Shown: piece after piece, positions 43,970 to 52,658 of the stretch
Layout of the letters: every line of letters starts with the position of its first letter
Position numbering within the stretch: position 1 is the first letter of the stretch
The notes under the pieces: generated by a model
Databases searched by the model: none
What the model was told of the DNA's origin: nothing
Seen by the model: the letters and a program-made list of their open reading frames with translations, nothing else
Assembly (NCBI RefSeq): GCF_910578695.1
Contig: NZ_CAJTQJ010000003.1
Coordinates: 1-64,000 of the forward strand
Source: an uncultured Brachyspira sp.
GTDB lineage: Bacteria; Spirochaetota; Brachyspiria; Brachyspirales; Brachyspiraceae
Length of the DNA stretch: 64,000 bases
Reading direction: 5' to 3'
Program-made: the position numbers and the translations under genes

Positions 43970-44142
43970 TTATATATAAAAATTGTTTTTATTATTACCG
44001 CTACTTCCAAGTAGGCACCTATTTGGTAGGTGCTGACTAGTCACCCTTTGGCAAATTTATCTCTTGTGGTGCTGGTTTAAGTGTTGTTTCAAGCACTAAC
44101 AATTTTTATATTTGTTTGGTTTTCTAGTATTTAAAAATTATT

Positions 44143-44189
44143 TAAGGAGGTTATTAGCTATTTTAAAGCGAGTTTATCGATAGCAATAA
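44143..44189 (+). repeat. 47-bp exact direct repeat, copy 1
   Basis: Identical to 44223-44269, starting TAAGGAGGTTATTAGCTA and ending CGATAGCAATAA. Corresponds to the right arm of the hairpin repeat at 42047-42120. Confidence 0.9.
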
Positions 44190-44222
44190 CAAAGAGATAA
44201 ACGAGCAGCTAATAACCGACAA

Positions 44223-44269
44223 TAAGGAGGTTATTAGCTATTTTAAAGCGAGTTTATCGATAGCAATAA
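44223..44269 (+). repeat. 47-bp exact direct repeat, copy 2
   Basis: Identical to 44143-44189 at an 80-base offset. The sequence between them (AAACGAGCAGCTAATAACCG) supplies the left hairpin arm. Confidence 0.9.
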
Positions 44270-44295
44270 TAATAAATTATATTTATAATTAAAAT

Positions 44296-44334
44296 AAAAA
44301 AGGACTTTATATTTTTATAAAGCCCCTTTTATAT
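44296..44334 (-). terminator. Terminator of the lipoprotein gene
   Basis: Interrupted stem AAAAAGG-A-CTTTATA (44296-44311) with TATAAAG-CC-CCTTTT (44316-44330) around a TTTT loop, just after the stop of the reverse-strand gene at 44356. Confidence 0.6.
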
Positions 44335-44355
44335 TTATTAATTTTTATTTGATGA

Positions 44356-45084
44356 TTATTTAACTTCTTTTAAAGTGCCTTTCAAAGTTAAAATATCATT
44401 TTCAAAAGTGCCTTGTAAATCGCCCTGCCAATAAGGTATGCCGTCTTTTGCTTTATCAGTAATCATTTCAATATCAGCAAAATTTATATCATTAGAAATT
44501 TGAGAAGTACTTACTTTATTATTATCCAAACCATAGCCTATTTTGAATATTCCGTTAGTGTCTGATTTTAATTCATAAACCCAAGGATATACAGTAGGTC
44601 CTCCTGCATGTGCATATCTTATAGTAATTACTCCTGCTTCATCTTTATTAACGCCTGTTCCTATTATGCTAGGTCCGTTAGTACCATCTAAAGTTTTTTG
44701 AGATACTCCTGTTTCTGTCATACCGTCAAAATTATATATTCTTGCAGGAGATACTCCGTAAAGTACAAAAAATCCTAATCCTCTTTCCATTCTATTATTT
44801 TGAGGCTGACTATTTTGATATCTGTATGCATCCCAAGATTTAGTAGCTCCTGCAGGTGAAGAAGCCTTTGTTTCAGCATCAACTTTAGAATCAATATTGC
44901 CGTAAGTACCTGAAACTTTTAAATATGCATTTTCCATTAAATTATTATCATCATTAGCTTTTTCTCCGAATACTGCTTGAAAATCTATATCCATAGTTCC
45001 AGCTTCATTTGATGTTGTATCTGTCTTAGTGCATGAAAATAGTAAAACAGATATAATAAATGTAATTAATATAATTTTATTCAT
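44356..45084 (-). CDS. Lipoprotein of unknown function
   Basis: 242 residues. Lipoprotein signal MNKIILITFIISVLLFSC, Cys at 18, followed by a Thr/Ser linker. The mature domain is Gly/Asn-rich and beta-looking, with GLGFFVLYGVSPARIYNF, VITIRYAHAGGPTVYPWVYEL and TFENDILTLKGTLKEVK, reminiscent of a small beta-barrel or lipocalin-like fold. No family assigned. Flanked on both sides by repeat-rich gaps. Confidence 0.72.
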   Translation of the reverse strand: MNKIILITFIISVLLFSCTKTDTTSNEAGTMDIDFQAVFGEKANDDNNLMENAYLKVSGTYGNIDSKVDAETKASSPAGATKSWDAYRYQNSQPQNNRMERGLGFFVLYGVSPARIYNFDGMTETGVSQKTLDGTNGPSIIGTGVNKDEAGVITIRYAHAGGPTVYPWVYELKSDTNGIFKIGYGLDNNKVSTSQISNDINFADIEMITDKAKDGIPYWQGDLQGTFENDILTLKGTLKEVK

Positions 45085-45229
45085 TTTTTAATCCTTTTTT
45101 GTATTTTTAATATAATAAGATATATAGAAAAATATTACAATTATTAAAATACAGTTTTTTTATATTTTATTAAAAAAAGAATTTAATTTGTATATAAAAT
45201 TAGCAATTAAAATTTTTTTTATTATTATT

Positions 45230-45330
45230 TATTATTGCTAGCTATAAACTTTTTATTATTGCTAGCTATAAACTCGCATTAAATTAGCTAATAACCAGCT
45301 TTACTGTTTATTAACTGCTCGTTTATCTTT
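45230..45330 (-). repeat. Hairpin repeat family, reverse orientation
   Basis: The complement matches 42047-42115: CGAGCAG, GTTAATAAACAG, AAAGCTGGTTATTAGCTAAT, then GAGTTTATAGCTAGCAATAA. The last block (TTATTGCTAGCTATAAACT on this strand) is present twice, near 45232 and 45252. Confidence 0.75.
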
Positions 45331-45333
45331 ACT

Positions 45334-45600
45334 ATTGCCAATAAAAATTGTTTGCTAAAAAACTCTGTCAAGTAAACTTGCCAAACGCTCACAATTTTTA
45401 TATTCAGCTTTCTAGTATTTAAAAAATTATTAATTTTTATTGTTTCTAGCTATAAACTTTCTATTATTGCCAATAAAAATTGTTCGCTAAAAAACTCTGT
45501 CAAGTAAACTTGCCAAACGCTCACAATTTTTATATTCAGCTTTCTAGTATTTAAAAAATTATTAATTTTTATTGTTGCTAGCTATAAACTTTTTATTATT
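45334..45600 (+). repeat. 132-bp imperfect tandem duplication
   Basis: Unit 1 at 45334-45465 and unit 2 from 45466 onward, both reading ATTGCCAATAAAAATTG, CTCTGTCAAGTAAACTTGCC, AAACGCTCACAATTTTTATA, TTCAGCTTTCTAGTATTT in order, with only a few differences. No reading frame of note. Confidence 0.85.
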
Positions 45601-45822
45601 GCTAATAAAAACTATGGGCTTTGATACTCTGACATTGTTAAGAAATTGATAAATTTTTGTTTATATTCATAAAAAATTGCTCGCTTAAAGGCTCTGATAT
45701 TATTAACAATAATAGGAATTATTTAGTGCTTATTAAAAAAATAAGTTTTATGAATATTAAAAAATATTAAATAATATTTATAAAACTCTGAATATAAGCA
45801 TATCATAACAAAAAGTATAATA

Positions 45823-47040
45823 TTAATTTAAATATTTAATTATATTATCAGCTATATATACAGCATCTTCCTCTTTTAATGTGCTGTATAAAGGCAGAGT
45901 TATTTGATTTTTATACATATTGAATGCATTTTTATAATCATTAATACTATAACCCAAATCAATATAAGCCTTATGTGAAGGCAAAGGCAGATAATGAACA
46001 TTCAAAATGATTCCGATTTCAGACATTTTATCTATAAGCAAATCTCTTTCATCTTCTTCAAAATCTTTTATTCTTATTAAATAAAGATGATAGGAAGATT
46101 CACTGTAATCATTCTTAAAATTAGGAAGTATAATATTTTTATTATTTCCTAAAATATCATTATATATATTTACAATTTTTTTTCTATGATTAAGCATTGA
46201 ATCATATCTTCTTAATTGAGATAAGCCAATAGCAGCATGCAAATCACTCATATTGCATTTATATCCTGCTAATTCTATATCATATTTCCAAGCTCCTTTA
46301 CCTCCTTTATTTTTATCAAAAGCACTTTTATTTTGTCCATGTAAAGATAATATAGAAAGTTCTTTATATATATCATCAGCATTAATATTTCCTATATTAT
46401 TAAAAGATAATGCCCCGCCCTCTGAAGTTGTTATATTTTTTACAGCGTGAAAAGAAAAAGATGATATATCAGCCTGAGAACCTGTTCTTTTTCCTTTATA
46501 AACAGCTCCTATTGAATGTGCTCCGTCAAGTAAAAATAATGCTCTATTTAATTCTTTTTGATATTTATTTTTCGAGGCTTTAAACAAATATTTTTTACTT
46601 TCAAGCAGTTTTATAATACTATCATAATCGCAAGGCATTCCCCCAATATCTACAGCAATAACTGCTTTGGTTTTATTAGTTATAGCTTTTTCTAACTTTT
46701 CTAAATCTATATTAAAACTATTCATATCATCTGAAGCATCTATCAATACAGCTTTTGCCCCAAGATGTATAACTACATTTGCAGTAGAAGCATAAGTATA
46801 GGCAGGTATTATTACTTCATCTCCATCGCCTACACCAAATATTTTTAATGCCAATTCCATAGCTGAAGTAGCACTTGAAAACAATTTTACTCTTTTTACA
46901 TCTATGTATTTAGAAAGCTCTTCTTCAAATTCTTTATTTACTTTACCCGTTGTAATCCAGCCCGATTTAAGTACATTAACTACAGCTTCTATTTCACTAT
47001 CTGTTATATCAGGAGGCGAAAAAGGTATTTTTTTATTCAT
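45823..47040 (-). CDS. DegT/DnrJ/EryC1/StrS-family aminotransferase
   Basis: PLP-dependent sugar aminotransferase that makes amino-sugars for surface polysaccharides. 405 residues. Starts IPFSPPDITDSEIEAVVNVLKSGWITTG. PLP is held by Lys201 (SFHAVKNITTSEGG) and Asp172 (LLDGAHSIGA). The substrate-side VIIPAYTYASTANVV and LHGQ segments are present. No other sugar-nucleotide gene is adjacent, unlike the usual gene clusters. Substrate cannot be fixed. Confidence 0.92.
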   Translation of the reverse strand: MNKKIPFSPPDITDSEIEAVVNVLKSGWITTGKVNKEFEEELSKYIDVKRVKLFSSATSAMELALKIFGVGDGDEVIIPAYTYASTANVVIHLGAKAVLIDASDDMNSFNIDLEKLEKAITNKTKAVIAVDIGGMPCDYDSIIKLLESKKYLFKASKNKYQKELNRALFLLDGAHSIGAVYKGKRTGSQADISSFSFHAVKNITTSEGGALSFNNIGNINADDIYKELSILSLHGQNKSAFDKNKGGKGAWKYDIELAGYKCNMSDLHAAIGLSQLRRYDSMLNHRKKIVNIYNDILGNNKNIILPNFKNDYSESSYHLYLIRIKDFEEDERDLLIDKMSEIGIILNVHYLPLPSHKAYIDLGYSINDYKNAFNMYKNQITLPLYSTLKEEDAVYIADNIIKYLN

Positions 47041-47366
47041 ATTTAACTTCCTTCTTTGTATTATGTTTACTTTACATAATATAAAACTATGTTTACTAAA
47101 GAATTAATATATAATATATAAAAAATAAATCAATAATAACTTTAAAAGCTAAAATACTGCACACTTTTTATTTAAAAAAGTATGACGTTTATTTAATTAT
47201 TAATAAATAAAAAAATGAATAATATTTAAAGCTAATTATTTTAATTGTATTATCAGCTAATCAGTTATTTAAATATAGCTGCTTTCTTGATTATATTTAT
47301 ATACTATAGTATAATTTATAGGCTATAAAAAATTAAAATATCTTAGATAATTAGGAGATATAATAT
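47041..47366. other. Divergent intergenic region
   Basis: About 326 AT-rich bases. Only the promoter at 47287-47315 and a weak repeat-like stretch (AAAGCTAATTATTTTAATTG near 47228) are seen. Confidence 0.45.
47287..47315 (+). promoter_or_regulatory. Promoter of the glutamate synthase gene
   Basis: TTGATT (47287-47292), 17-base spacer, TATAAT (47310-47315), 52 bases before the ATG at 47367. Confidence 0.7.
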
Positions 47367-48767
47367 ATGCCTCAAAGATCAAAATTAGGTGAAATACCTA
47401 GACAAGAAATGCCTGCAAGAAGTGCAGAAGAAAGAAGAAAAGATTTCAAAGAAGTTCCTCTCGGATATACAGAAGAACAGGCATATAAAGAAGCCTTAAG
47501 ATGTTTAGACTGTAAGAAACCGCATTGTATGGAAGGATGCCCTGCCAAAGTAAAAATACCTGAGTTCATAGGACTTATAGCAGAAAAGAAATTTTTAGAA
47601 GCGGCTGAAAAAATTAAAGAAACTAATGCATTGCCTGCAGCCTGCGGCAGAGTATGCCCTCAGGAAGAACAATGCGAAGAGAGATGTGTAGTAGGTAAAA
47701 AATTTGAACCTGTAGCTATAGGCAAATTAGAAATGTTTGTTGCTGATTATGAAAGAAAGCATGCAGAACATAAAAATTTACAAGTAGAAAAAAATGGTAA
47801 AAAGGTATGTATAATTGGAGCAGGACCTGCAGGTTTAGCTTGTGCAGGAGACTTAATAAAATTAGGTTATGATGTTACAGTATTAGAAGCTTTGCATACT
47901 ATAGGCGGAGTTTTAATGTATGGAATACCTGAATTTCGTCTGCCTAAAGAATTAGTAGTTTATGAAGTAGAAAATCTTAAAAAAGACGGGGTAAAATTTA
48001 AAATTAATGAAGTTGCAGGAATATCTTTAGATTTTGAAGATTTGAGAAAAGAATATGATGCTGTATTTTTAGCTACAGGTGCAGGACTTCCTGTATTTTT
48101 AAATATAAATGGAGAACATTTATGCGGAGTGTATTCTGCTAATGAATATTTGACAAGAGTTAATTTAATGGGTGCTTATAAATTTCCTGAAGTTGATACT
48201 CCTGTAATAAAACATAAAAAAGTTGCTGTATTAGGAGGCGGTAATGTGGCTATGGATGCATGCCGAACTGCTGTAAGATTGGGAGCAGAAAAAGTATATA
48301 TAATATATAGAAGAACTGAAAAAGAACTTCCTGCAAGATTAGAAGAAATTCATCATGCAGTCGAAGAGGGTGTAGATTTTAGATTTTTAAGAGCCCCTTT
48401 AGAAATACTTGGAGATGAAAATGATAATGTAAGAGCTATTAGAACTCAAGTAATGGAGCTTGGCGAGCCTGATACGGACGGAAGAAGAAAGCCTGTTGCC
48501 GTTGAAGGAAAAACAGAAGATATAGAAGTAGATGCTGTTATTATAGCAATAGGAACTACACCTAATCCGCTTATATCAAGAAAAGTAAAAGAATTAAAAA
48601 CAACTAAAAAAGGTACTTATGAAATAGATGAAGAAACTTGTGCTACTTCTATGGAAGGAGTATTTGCAGGAGGAGATGCCGCAAGAGGTGCTGCTACTGT
48701 TATTTTGGCTATAGGCGATGGTAAAAAAGCTGCTTTTGGAATAGATAAATATTTATCTAATAAGTAA
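47367..48767 (+). CDS. gltA: NADPH-dependent glutamate synthase (GltD-like, homotetrameric GltA type)
   Basis: 466-residue flavoprotein of the glutamate synthase small-subunit family, moving electrons from NADPH for glutamate formation. The N-terminus has two Fe-S cysteine sets: C46, C49, C54, C58 (CLDCKKPHCMEGCP) and C93, C97, C103, C107. FAD site GAGPAG (151-156); NADPH site VLGGGNVAMDA near 290; GGDAARGAATV near the end. No large subunit is adjacent, which fits a stand-alone enzyme. The related NfnB subunit is an alternative, but no nfnA neighbour is seen. AGGAG precedes the ATG. Confidence 0.85.
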   Translation: MPQRSKLGEIPRQEMPARSAEERRKDFKEVPLGYTEEQAYKEALRCLDCKKPHCMEGCPAKVKIPEFIGLIAEKKFLEAAEKIKETNALPAACGRVCPQEEQCEERCVVGKKFEPVAIGKLEMFVADYERKHAEHKNLQVEKNGKKVCIIGAGPAGLACAGDLIKLGYDVTVLEALHTIGGVLMYGIPEFRLPKELVVYEVENLKKDGVKFKINEVAGISLDFEDLRKEYDAVFLATGAGLPVFLNINGEHLCGVYSANEYLTRVNLMGAYKFPEVDTPVIKHKKVAVLGGGNVAMDACRTAVRLGAEKVYIIYRRTEKELPARLEEIHHAVEEGVDFRFLRAPLEILGDENDNVRAIRTQVMELGEPDTDGRRKPVAVEGKTEDIEVDAVIIAIGTTPNPLISRKVKELKTTKKGTYEIDEETCATSMEGVFAGGDAARGAATVILAIGDGKKAAFGIDKYLSNK

Positions 48768-49077
48768 GTGATTTTATTAATAGATTTTTTATTGAAAAAG
48801 GGCTTGCAGTTTGTTAGTCCTTTTTTTGTTTCTTTATTTCTTTTATTTTTTAGTTCTTTTATTCATTTAAATATACAAAAAAATACAAATTTAAATATAC
48901 AAAAAAAATACAAATGATATTGACTTTTATACCGTTAATAATAATATTGTTAACATAATTTTGTTTTTTTATTATAAAATATAAATTATATTTTTTTTCT
49001 TATTTTGATAATTATGGTTTTATTAACTTAAAAGCCATAAAATATATATTATAAATATTGGGAGGATTAAACTGATT
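48768..49077. other. Intergenic region with terminator and possible promoter
   Basis: Besides the terminator, TTGACT (48920-48925) and TAATAT (48942-48947), spaced by 16 bases, could start transcription of the lipoprotein-LysM pair about 130 bases upstream. Confidence 0.45.
48795..48827 (+). terminator. Terminator after glutamate synthase gene
   Basis: Stem AAAAAGGGCT (48795-48804) with AGTCCTTTTT (48816-48825), one G-T pair, then Ts. Confidence 0.8.
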
Positions 49078-49698
49078 ATGAAATTGAATGTGCAAATAGG
49101 TTTCATTACTCTAATAGCCTTTATGTTTATTTCCTGCGGAGGTTTACCTGTTAAAGAATATGAAAGAGTAACTGCTTTAAGAGATACTGTAGTAAACAAA
49201 TATCCAGAAATAAAAACATTCGCTCCGGAAGATTTTAACATAGCTGAGAAAGGATATGCTGAAGCTGATATTATAATGAAAGAAGAAAACAAAGATGAAG
49301 CTGCAAAGGCTAAAGAATTATTATTAACAGCTGAAACTAATTATAATGTAGTTTTAGATAAAGGCTTGCCGCCGTATTCTGAAATACTTAAAAAACAAAC
49401 AGATGAAAGTGCAGCTAATGCTGTTAATATCAAAGCAGGCGTAATGTATGCTAATGAATTTTCTAAAGCTGATACTGTATATCAAGAAGCTAATGCAATG
49501 TATACAGCCGAAACTAAAGATTATAGGGTGATGGTTGATAAACTCTATAAAGCTAAAACTGCTTATACAGAATTGTATAATAAAACTAAAGAACAATTTG
49601 ACAGAAGTGATGAGGCTTTGAAATTGGTAAAAGAGCGTCTGGCACAATTAGAAAAGATGATGCAGGAAATAGAAGCCTTTGAACAGGAACAGAATTAA
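49078..49698 (+). CDS. Helical lipoprotein
   Basis: 206 residues. Lipoprotein signal MKLNVQIGFITLIAFMFISC, Cys at 20, then GGLPVKEYE. The mature part is almost all amphipathic helix, with repeated Ala/Glu/Lys patterns (FNIAEKGYAEADIIMKEEN and FSKADTVYQEANAMYTAE) suggesting two copies of one helical unit. Start supported by GGGAGG about 13 bases upstream. Its end is followed 19 bases later by the LysM gene. The pair probably acts together at the cell wall or outer membrane (inference). Confidence 0.78.
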   Translation: MKLNVQIGFITLIAFMFISCGGLPVKEYERVTALRDTVVNKYPEIKTFAPEDFNIAEKGYAEADIIMKEENKDEAAKAKELLLTAETNYNVVLDKGLPPYSEILKKQTDESAANAVNIKAGVMYANEFSKADTVYQEANAMYTAETKDYRVMVDKLYKAKTAYTELYNKTKEQFDRSDEALKLVKERLAQLEKMMQEIEAFEQEQN

Positions 49699-49717
49699 AT
49701 ATTTAAGGAGTATGATA

Positions 49718-51478
49718 ATGAAAATAAAAAAAATAATATCTGTTATAGCTTTATTATCTTTTACATGGTCTATTATGCCTGCACAAACTTATGAAGATGC
49801 AGCTAGAATAACAGAAGAAGCAAATACTCTGCAAAATGAAGGACAATATCAGCAGTCTTATGATAAATCTCAAGAAGCATCAGTAAGTATAGATAAAGCT
49901 TCTATGGCTCTATTCTACAGATTAATGAATGCAAGAATTAATAAAACAAAAAATGATGCTGATAATGCTATAACTGAAATCAGTCAAATGGGTGCTGCTA
50001 GTGATAATCAATTTAAGGCTAAATATGAAGAGGCTGTTAAATATTTTGAAGATGGAAATAATAATATAGGAAGCGTACCTGGTCCTGACACTGTTGCTAA
50101 AAATGATGAAGAGTTTAATACTGCTTCTAATACTTTTAATAATGTTTTGCAATATTTTGATAATGCTTTGGCTTCTGCTAATACAGTTAAAGAAGGATAT
50201 TTATCAAGAGAGAGAGATACTGCTTCTAAAGCTATAGCAGATGCTAGAGGAAAATATAATGCAGCTTTAGGTAAAACTATAAAAGCAGGAGATAATAATG
50301 ATAAAACTGTAAATGGTGCTTTGACTAAAGCTGATGAAGCTCTAAAGGCTGATAATTTTGCAAGCGTACAGCAGAATGTTGCTGCTGCCCTTGCAGGTAT
50401 AAATAAAGCTGAAGCAGATGCAAAAGCAAAAGCTGAGGCAGAAGCTAAAGCTAAGGCTGCTGCAGAAGCTAAGGCTAAGGCTGCTGCAGAGGCAAAAGCA
50501 AAAGCTGAAGCTGCTGCAAAAGCTAAGGCAGAAGCAGAAGCTAAGAAGAAAGCTGAAGAAGAAGCCAGATTAAAAGCTCAGCAGGAAGCACTTGCTAAAG
50601 AAAAAGCCGATGCAATTGCTAAAGCTAAACAGGATATAGCTAATGCTCAGCAAAAATATAATAATCTTGTAAATGATAATACTATAGCAAGAGGCGATGA
50701 ATCAGATCAAAATATATCTGCTCTTTTAGCTGATGCTAATAATATATTAGAAAATAATCCTGCTGCTGCGAGCGAAAAAGCATTAGAGGCTTCTAAAGCT
50801 ATGGACGATTTAATTAATAATCGTGATAATAATATAGCCAGAGAAGAAAATCAAAGACTATTAGATGATATTAAAGCCAGATATCAGCAATTAGTTAATG
50901 ATGGTTATATAATACCAAACAGCGAAGAAGATCAAAATCTGTCTCAAGTAATAAGAGAAGCTGAAGATGCATTAAACAATAATGATAATGCTTTAGCTAG
51001 AGAAAAATTAGAAGAAGCTAATAGAAGTATGAATGCTATATATGAAATGGGACCTAAAAGACCTGGAGACGGCGATTTGATTGATACAGATAATAATAAT
51101 GAAACAGGTCAGATTATAGATGCCGCTACAGGACAAACTGTTAATACAGAAGGAAAAGTTACTGTACTTCCTATGTATTATACAGTTGTACAGAGAACTC
51201 CTTTAACTGATGCTTTATGGAGAATAGCAGGATACTCATTCATATATAATAATTCTATACAGTGGTACAGATTATATCAGGCTAATAGAAATATATTAAG
51301 AGATCCTAATAATCCTGATTTAATACTTCCTGGGCAGATATTAACTATACCTAGTATGAACGGCGAAGAAAGAGCTGGTACTTATGATCCTAATATGGAA
51401 TATATAACTTATGATGAAGCTATGATATTAAGAAATCAGCAAAATAATAATAATCAAACTCCTGAAACTGAAGAATAA
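49718..51478 (+). CDS. Exported coiled-coil protein with C-terminal LysM-like domain
   Basis: 586 residues. Signal peptide ends near PAQ(22). Helical repeats resemble the preceding lipoprotein (EDAARITEEANTLQ). A long Ala/Lys/Glu stretch around 225-300 (KAKAEAEAKAKAAAEAKAKA) resembles the TolA spacer. The C-terminal YTVVQRTPLTDALWRIAG...QWYRLYQAN...LILPGQILTIPS is LysM-like and may bind peptidoglycan. AAGGAG (49705-49710) fixes the ATG at 49718; the longer frame from 49679 overlaps the previous gene. Followed by a strong terminator. Confidence 0.82.
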   Translation: MKIKKIISVIALLSFTWSIMPAQTYEDAARITEEANTLQNEGQYQQSYDKSQEASVSIDKASMALFYRLMNARINKTKNDADNAITEISQMGAASDNQFKAKYEEAVKYFEDGNNNIGSVPGPDTVAKNDEEFNTASNTFNNVLQYFDNALASANTVKEGYLSRERDTASKAIADARGKYNAALGKTIKAGDNNDKTVNGALTKADEALKADNFASVQQNVAAALAGINKAEADAKAKAEAEAKAKAAAEAKAKAAAEAKAKAEAAAKAKAEAEAKKKAEEEARLKAQQEALAKEKADAIAKAKQDIANAQQKYNNLVNDNTIARGDESDQNISALLADANNILENNPAAASEKALEASKAMDDLINNRDNNIAREENQRLLDDIKARYQQLVNDGYIIPNSEEDQNLSQVIREAEDALNNNDNALAREKLEEANRSMNAIYEMGPKRPGDGDLIDTDNNNETGQIIDAATGQTVNTEGKVTVLPMYYTVVQRTPLTDALWRIAGYSFIYNNSIQWYRLYQANRNILRDPNNPDLILPGQILTIPSMNGEERAGTYDPNMEYITYDEAMILRNQQNNNNQTPETEE

Positions 51479-51495
51479 AAGATAATAAAAAAAAT

Positions 51496-51532
51496 AAAAC
51501 CGTATATGATTTTATTCATATACGGTTTTTTT
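51496..51532 (+). terminator. Strong rho-independent terminator
   Basis: 14-bp perfect stem AAAACCGTATATGA (51496-51509) with TCATATACGGTTTT (51516-51529), then a T run. Confidence 0.9.
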
Positions 51533-51600
51533 ATTTGAATAAAAATATTTAATTTACTAATAAAAAACTTGTGCCGATATCGGCATAATCCCTGCCATTC

Positions 51601-51631
51601 TTAACAATGTCAGACGCTCATAATTTTTATA
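51601..51631 (-). repeat. 31-bp inverted copy of the dispersed repeat
   Basis: TTAACAATGTCAGACGCTCA followed by TAATTTTTATA is the exact reverse complement of 42128-42158. Confidence 0.9.
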
Positions 51632-51803
51632 ATTTAAGTTATAAGTTGCTCATTTATCTCTTTATTTACTAATAAAAAAATTGTTAGTGCCTAATACAAT
51701 ACTTGTTAAAAATCTTAAAAATATACTTTCGCTAGAACATAATAATAAGAGAGTCTAAGCTAGCGACGCCAAAGTCTGACTTCATCAGCAAATAAAAAAT
51801 AAA

Positions 51804-52613
51804 TTATATATTAAGATATTTCCAAGCTTCATAAAAATGATGAACAGGACCATGACCTTTTCCCACACTTTCGGTTTTTGCAGCAAGCAATGCATTAAAC
51901 AGATACTCTTTTGCTAATTTTGAAGCCTCAAAAGGACTTTTGCCATGTGCTGTATAACTGCAGATTGCAGCAGAAAGTGTGCAGCCTGTACCATGAGTAT
52001 TTTTTGTATCTATCCTTAAAGCGTCCAAAAACTCCTTATTATCTTTACTCATAAATAAATCTCTTGATAATTCCCCTTTTAAATGTCCGCCCTTAATCAT
52101 AACATTTTTAGCACCCATATTCAGTATATCATTAGCAGCATCTATCATATCATCATCTGTGTTTATTTTTTTTGAAGTTAAATCTTCAGCCTCTGGTATA
52201 TTAGGAGTTACAATAGTAGAAATAGGAATTATATATTTTTTTAAGCTGTCAACTGCATCTTTTAAAAGCAGTCTGTCTCCGCTTTTTGCCGCCATTACAG
52301 GATCAACTATTATAGGTATATTCTTTGCATTATTATTTAAAAAATCATAAATGAGTTTTATTATATCGCTATTAAAAAGCATTCCTATTTTTACAGCATC
52401 AGGTATAATATCATCAAATATGCATTCAAGCTGCTCTTTTACTGCTTTTAATTCTATTTCATAGCAATTTCTTACACCTTGAGTATTCTGTACAGGCAAT
52501 GCAGTAAGTACGCACATACCATAAACTCCCAAAGCAGAAAAAGTTTTTAAATCAGCCTGTATTCCAGCTCCTCCTGAACCATCAAATCCCGCTATAGTCA
52601 AAGCTTTTATCAT
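51804..52613 (-). CDS. thiD: Hydroxymethylpyrimidine/phosphomethylpyrimidine kinase
   Basis: Phosphorylates HMP and HMP-P in thiamine synthesis or salvage. Ribokinase fold: start ALTIAGFDGSGGAGIQADLKTF, then VDPVMAAKSGDRLL, TPNIPEAEDL, and the anion hole/catalytic loop DTKNTHGTGCTLSAA near residue 210. 269 residues, normal length. Other thi genes are absent here, and the 45-base upstream gap is too short for a TPP riboswitch. Confidence 0.96.
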   Translation of the reverse strand: MIKALTIAGFDGSGGAGIQADLKTFSALGVYGMCVLTALPVQNTQGVRNCYEIELKAVKEQLECIFDDIIPDAVKIGMLFNSDIIKLIYDFLNNNAKNIPIIVDPVMAAKSGDRLLLKDAVDSLKKYIIPISTIVTPNIPEAEDLTSKKINTDDDMIDAANDILNMGAKNVMIKGGHLKGELSRDLFMSKDNKEFLDALRIDTKNTHGTGCTLSAAICSYTAHGKSPFEASKLAKEYLFNALLAAKTESVGKGHGPVHHFYEAWKYLNI

Positions 52614-52658
52614 AGTAAAAAAACTCCATTAGAATTAATAATTGAATGTAAATAGTTA

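Larger units (their letters stand above)
43970..44355. other. Repeat-rich gap
   Basis: No gene. It contains a 7-bp-stem hairpin GCACCTA-TTTGG-TAGGTGC (44015-44033), the palindrome TGACTAGTCA (44034-44043), the exact 47-bp direct repeat pair and a terminator. Confidence 0.65.
45085..45822. other. 738-base repeat-filled gap
   Basis: No gene. It contains reversed copies of the hairpin repeat (TTATTGCTAGCTATAAACT at about 45232-45270, GCTAATAACCAGCTTTACTG near 45288), the 132-bp tandem duplication, and further CTCTGACATTGTTAA-type motifs near 45630. Confidence 0.7.
51479..51803. other. Gap with terminator and dispersed repeats
   Basis: No gene. It contains a terminator, the 14-bp palindrome TGCCGATATCGGCA (51572-51585), the inverted 31-bp match to 42128-42158, and GC-richer pieces (TCTAAGCTAGCGACGCCAAA). 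Confidence 0.6.

Noticed and set aside
45334..45610. CRISPR or rRNA-like repeat region
   Set aside because: Two long contiguous units, no spacers, no conserved RNA gene sequence.
49679..49717. Earlier start for the LysM protein (MNRNRIKYLRS...)
   Set aside because: It overlaps the lipoprotein gene, spoils the signal peptide and has no ribosome site; AAGGAG points to 49718.
52614..52658. TPP riboswitch before thiD
   Set aside because: The gap is only 45 bases and shows no thi-box sequence.
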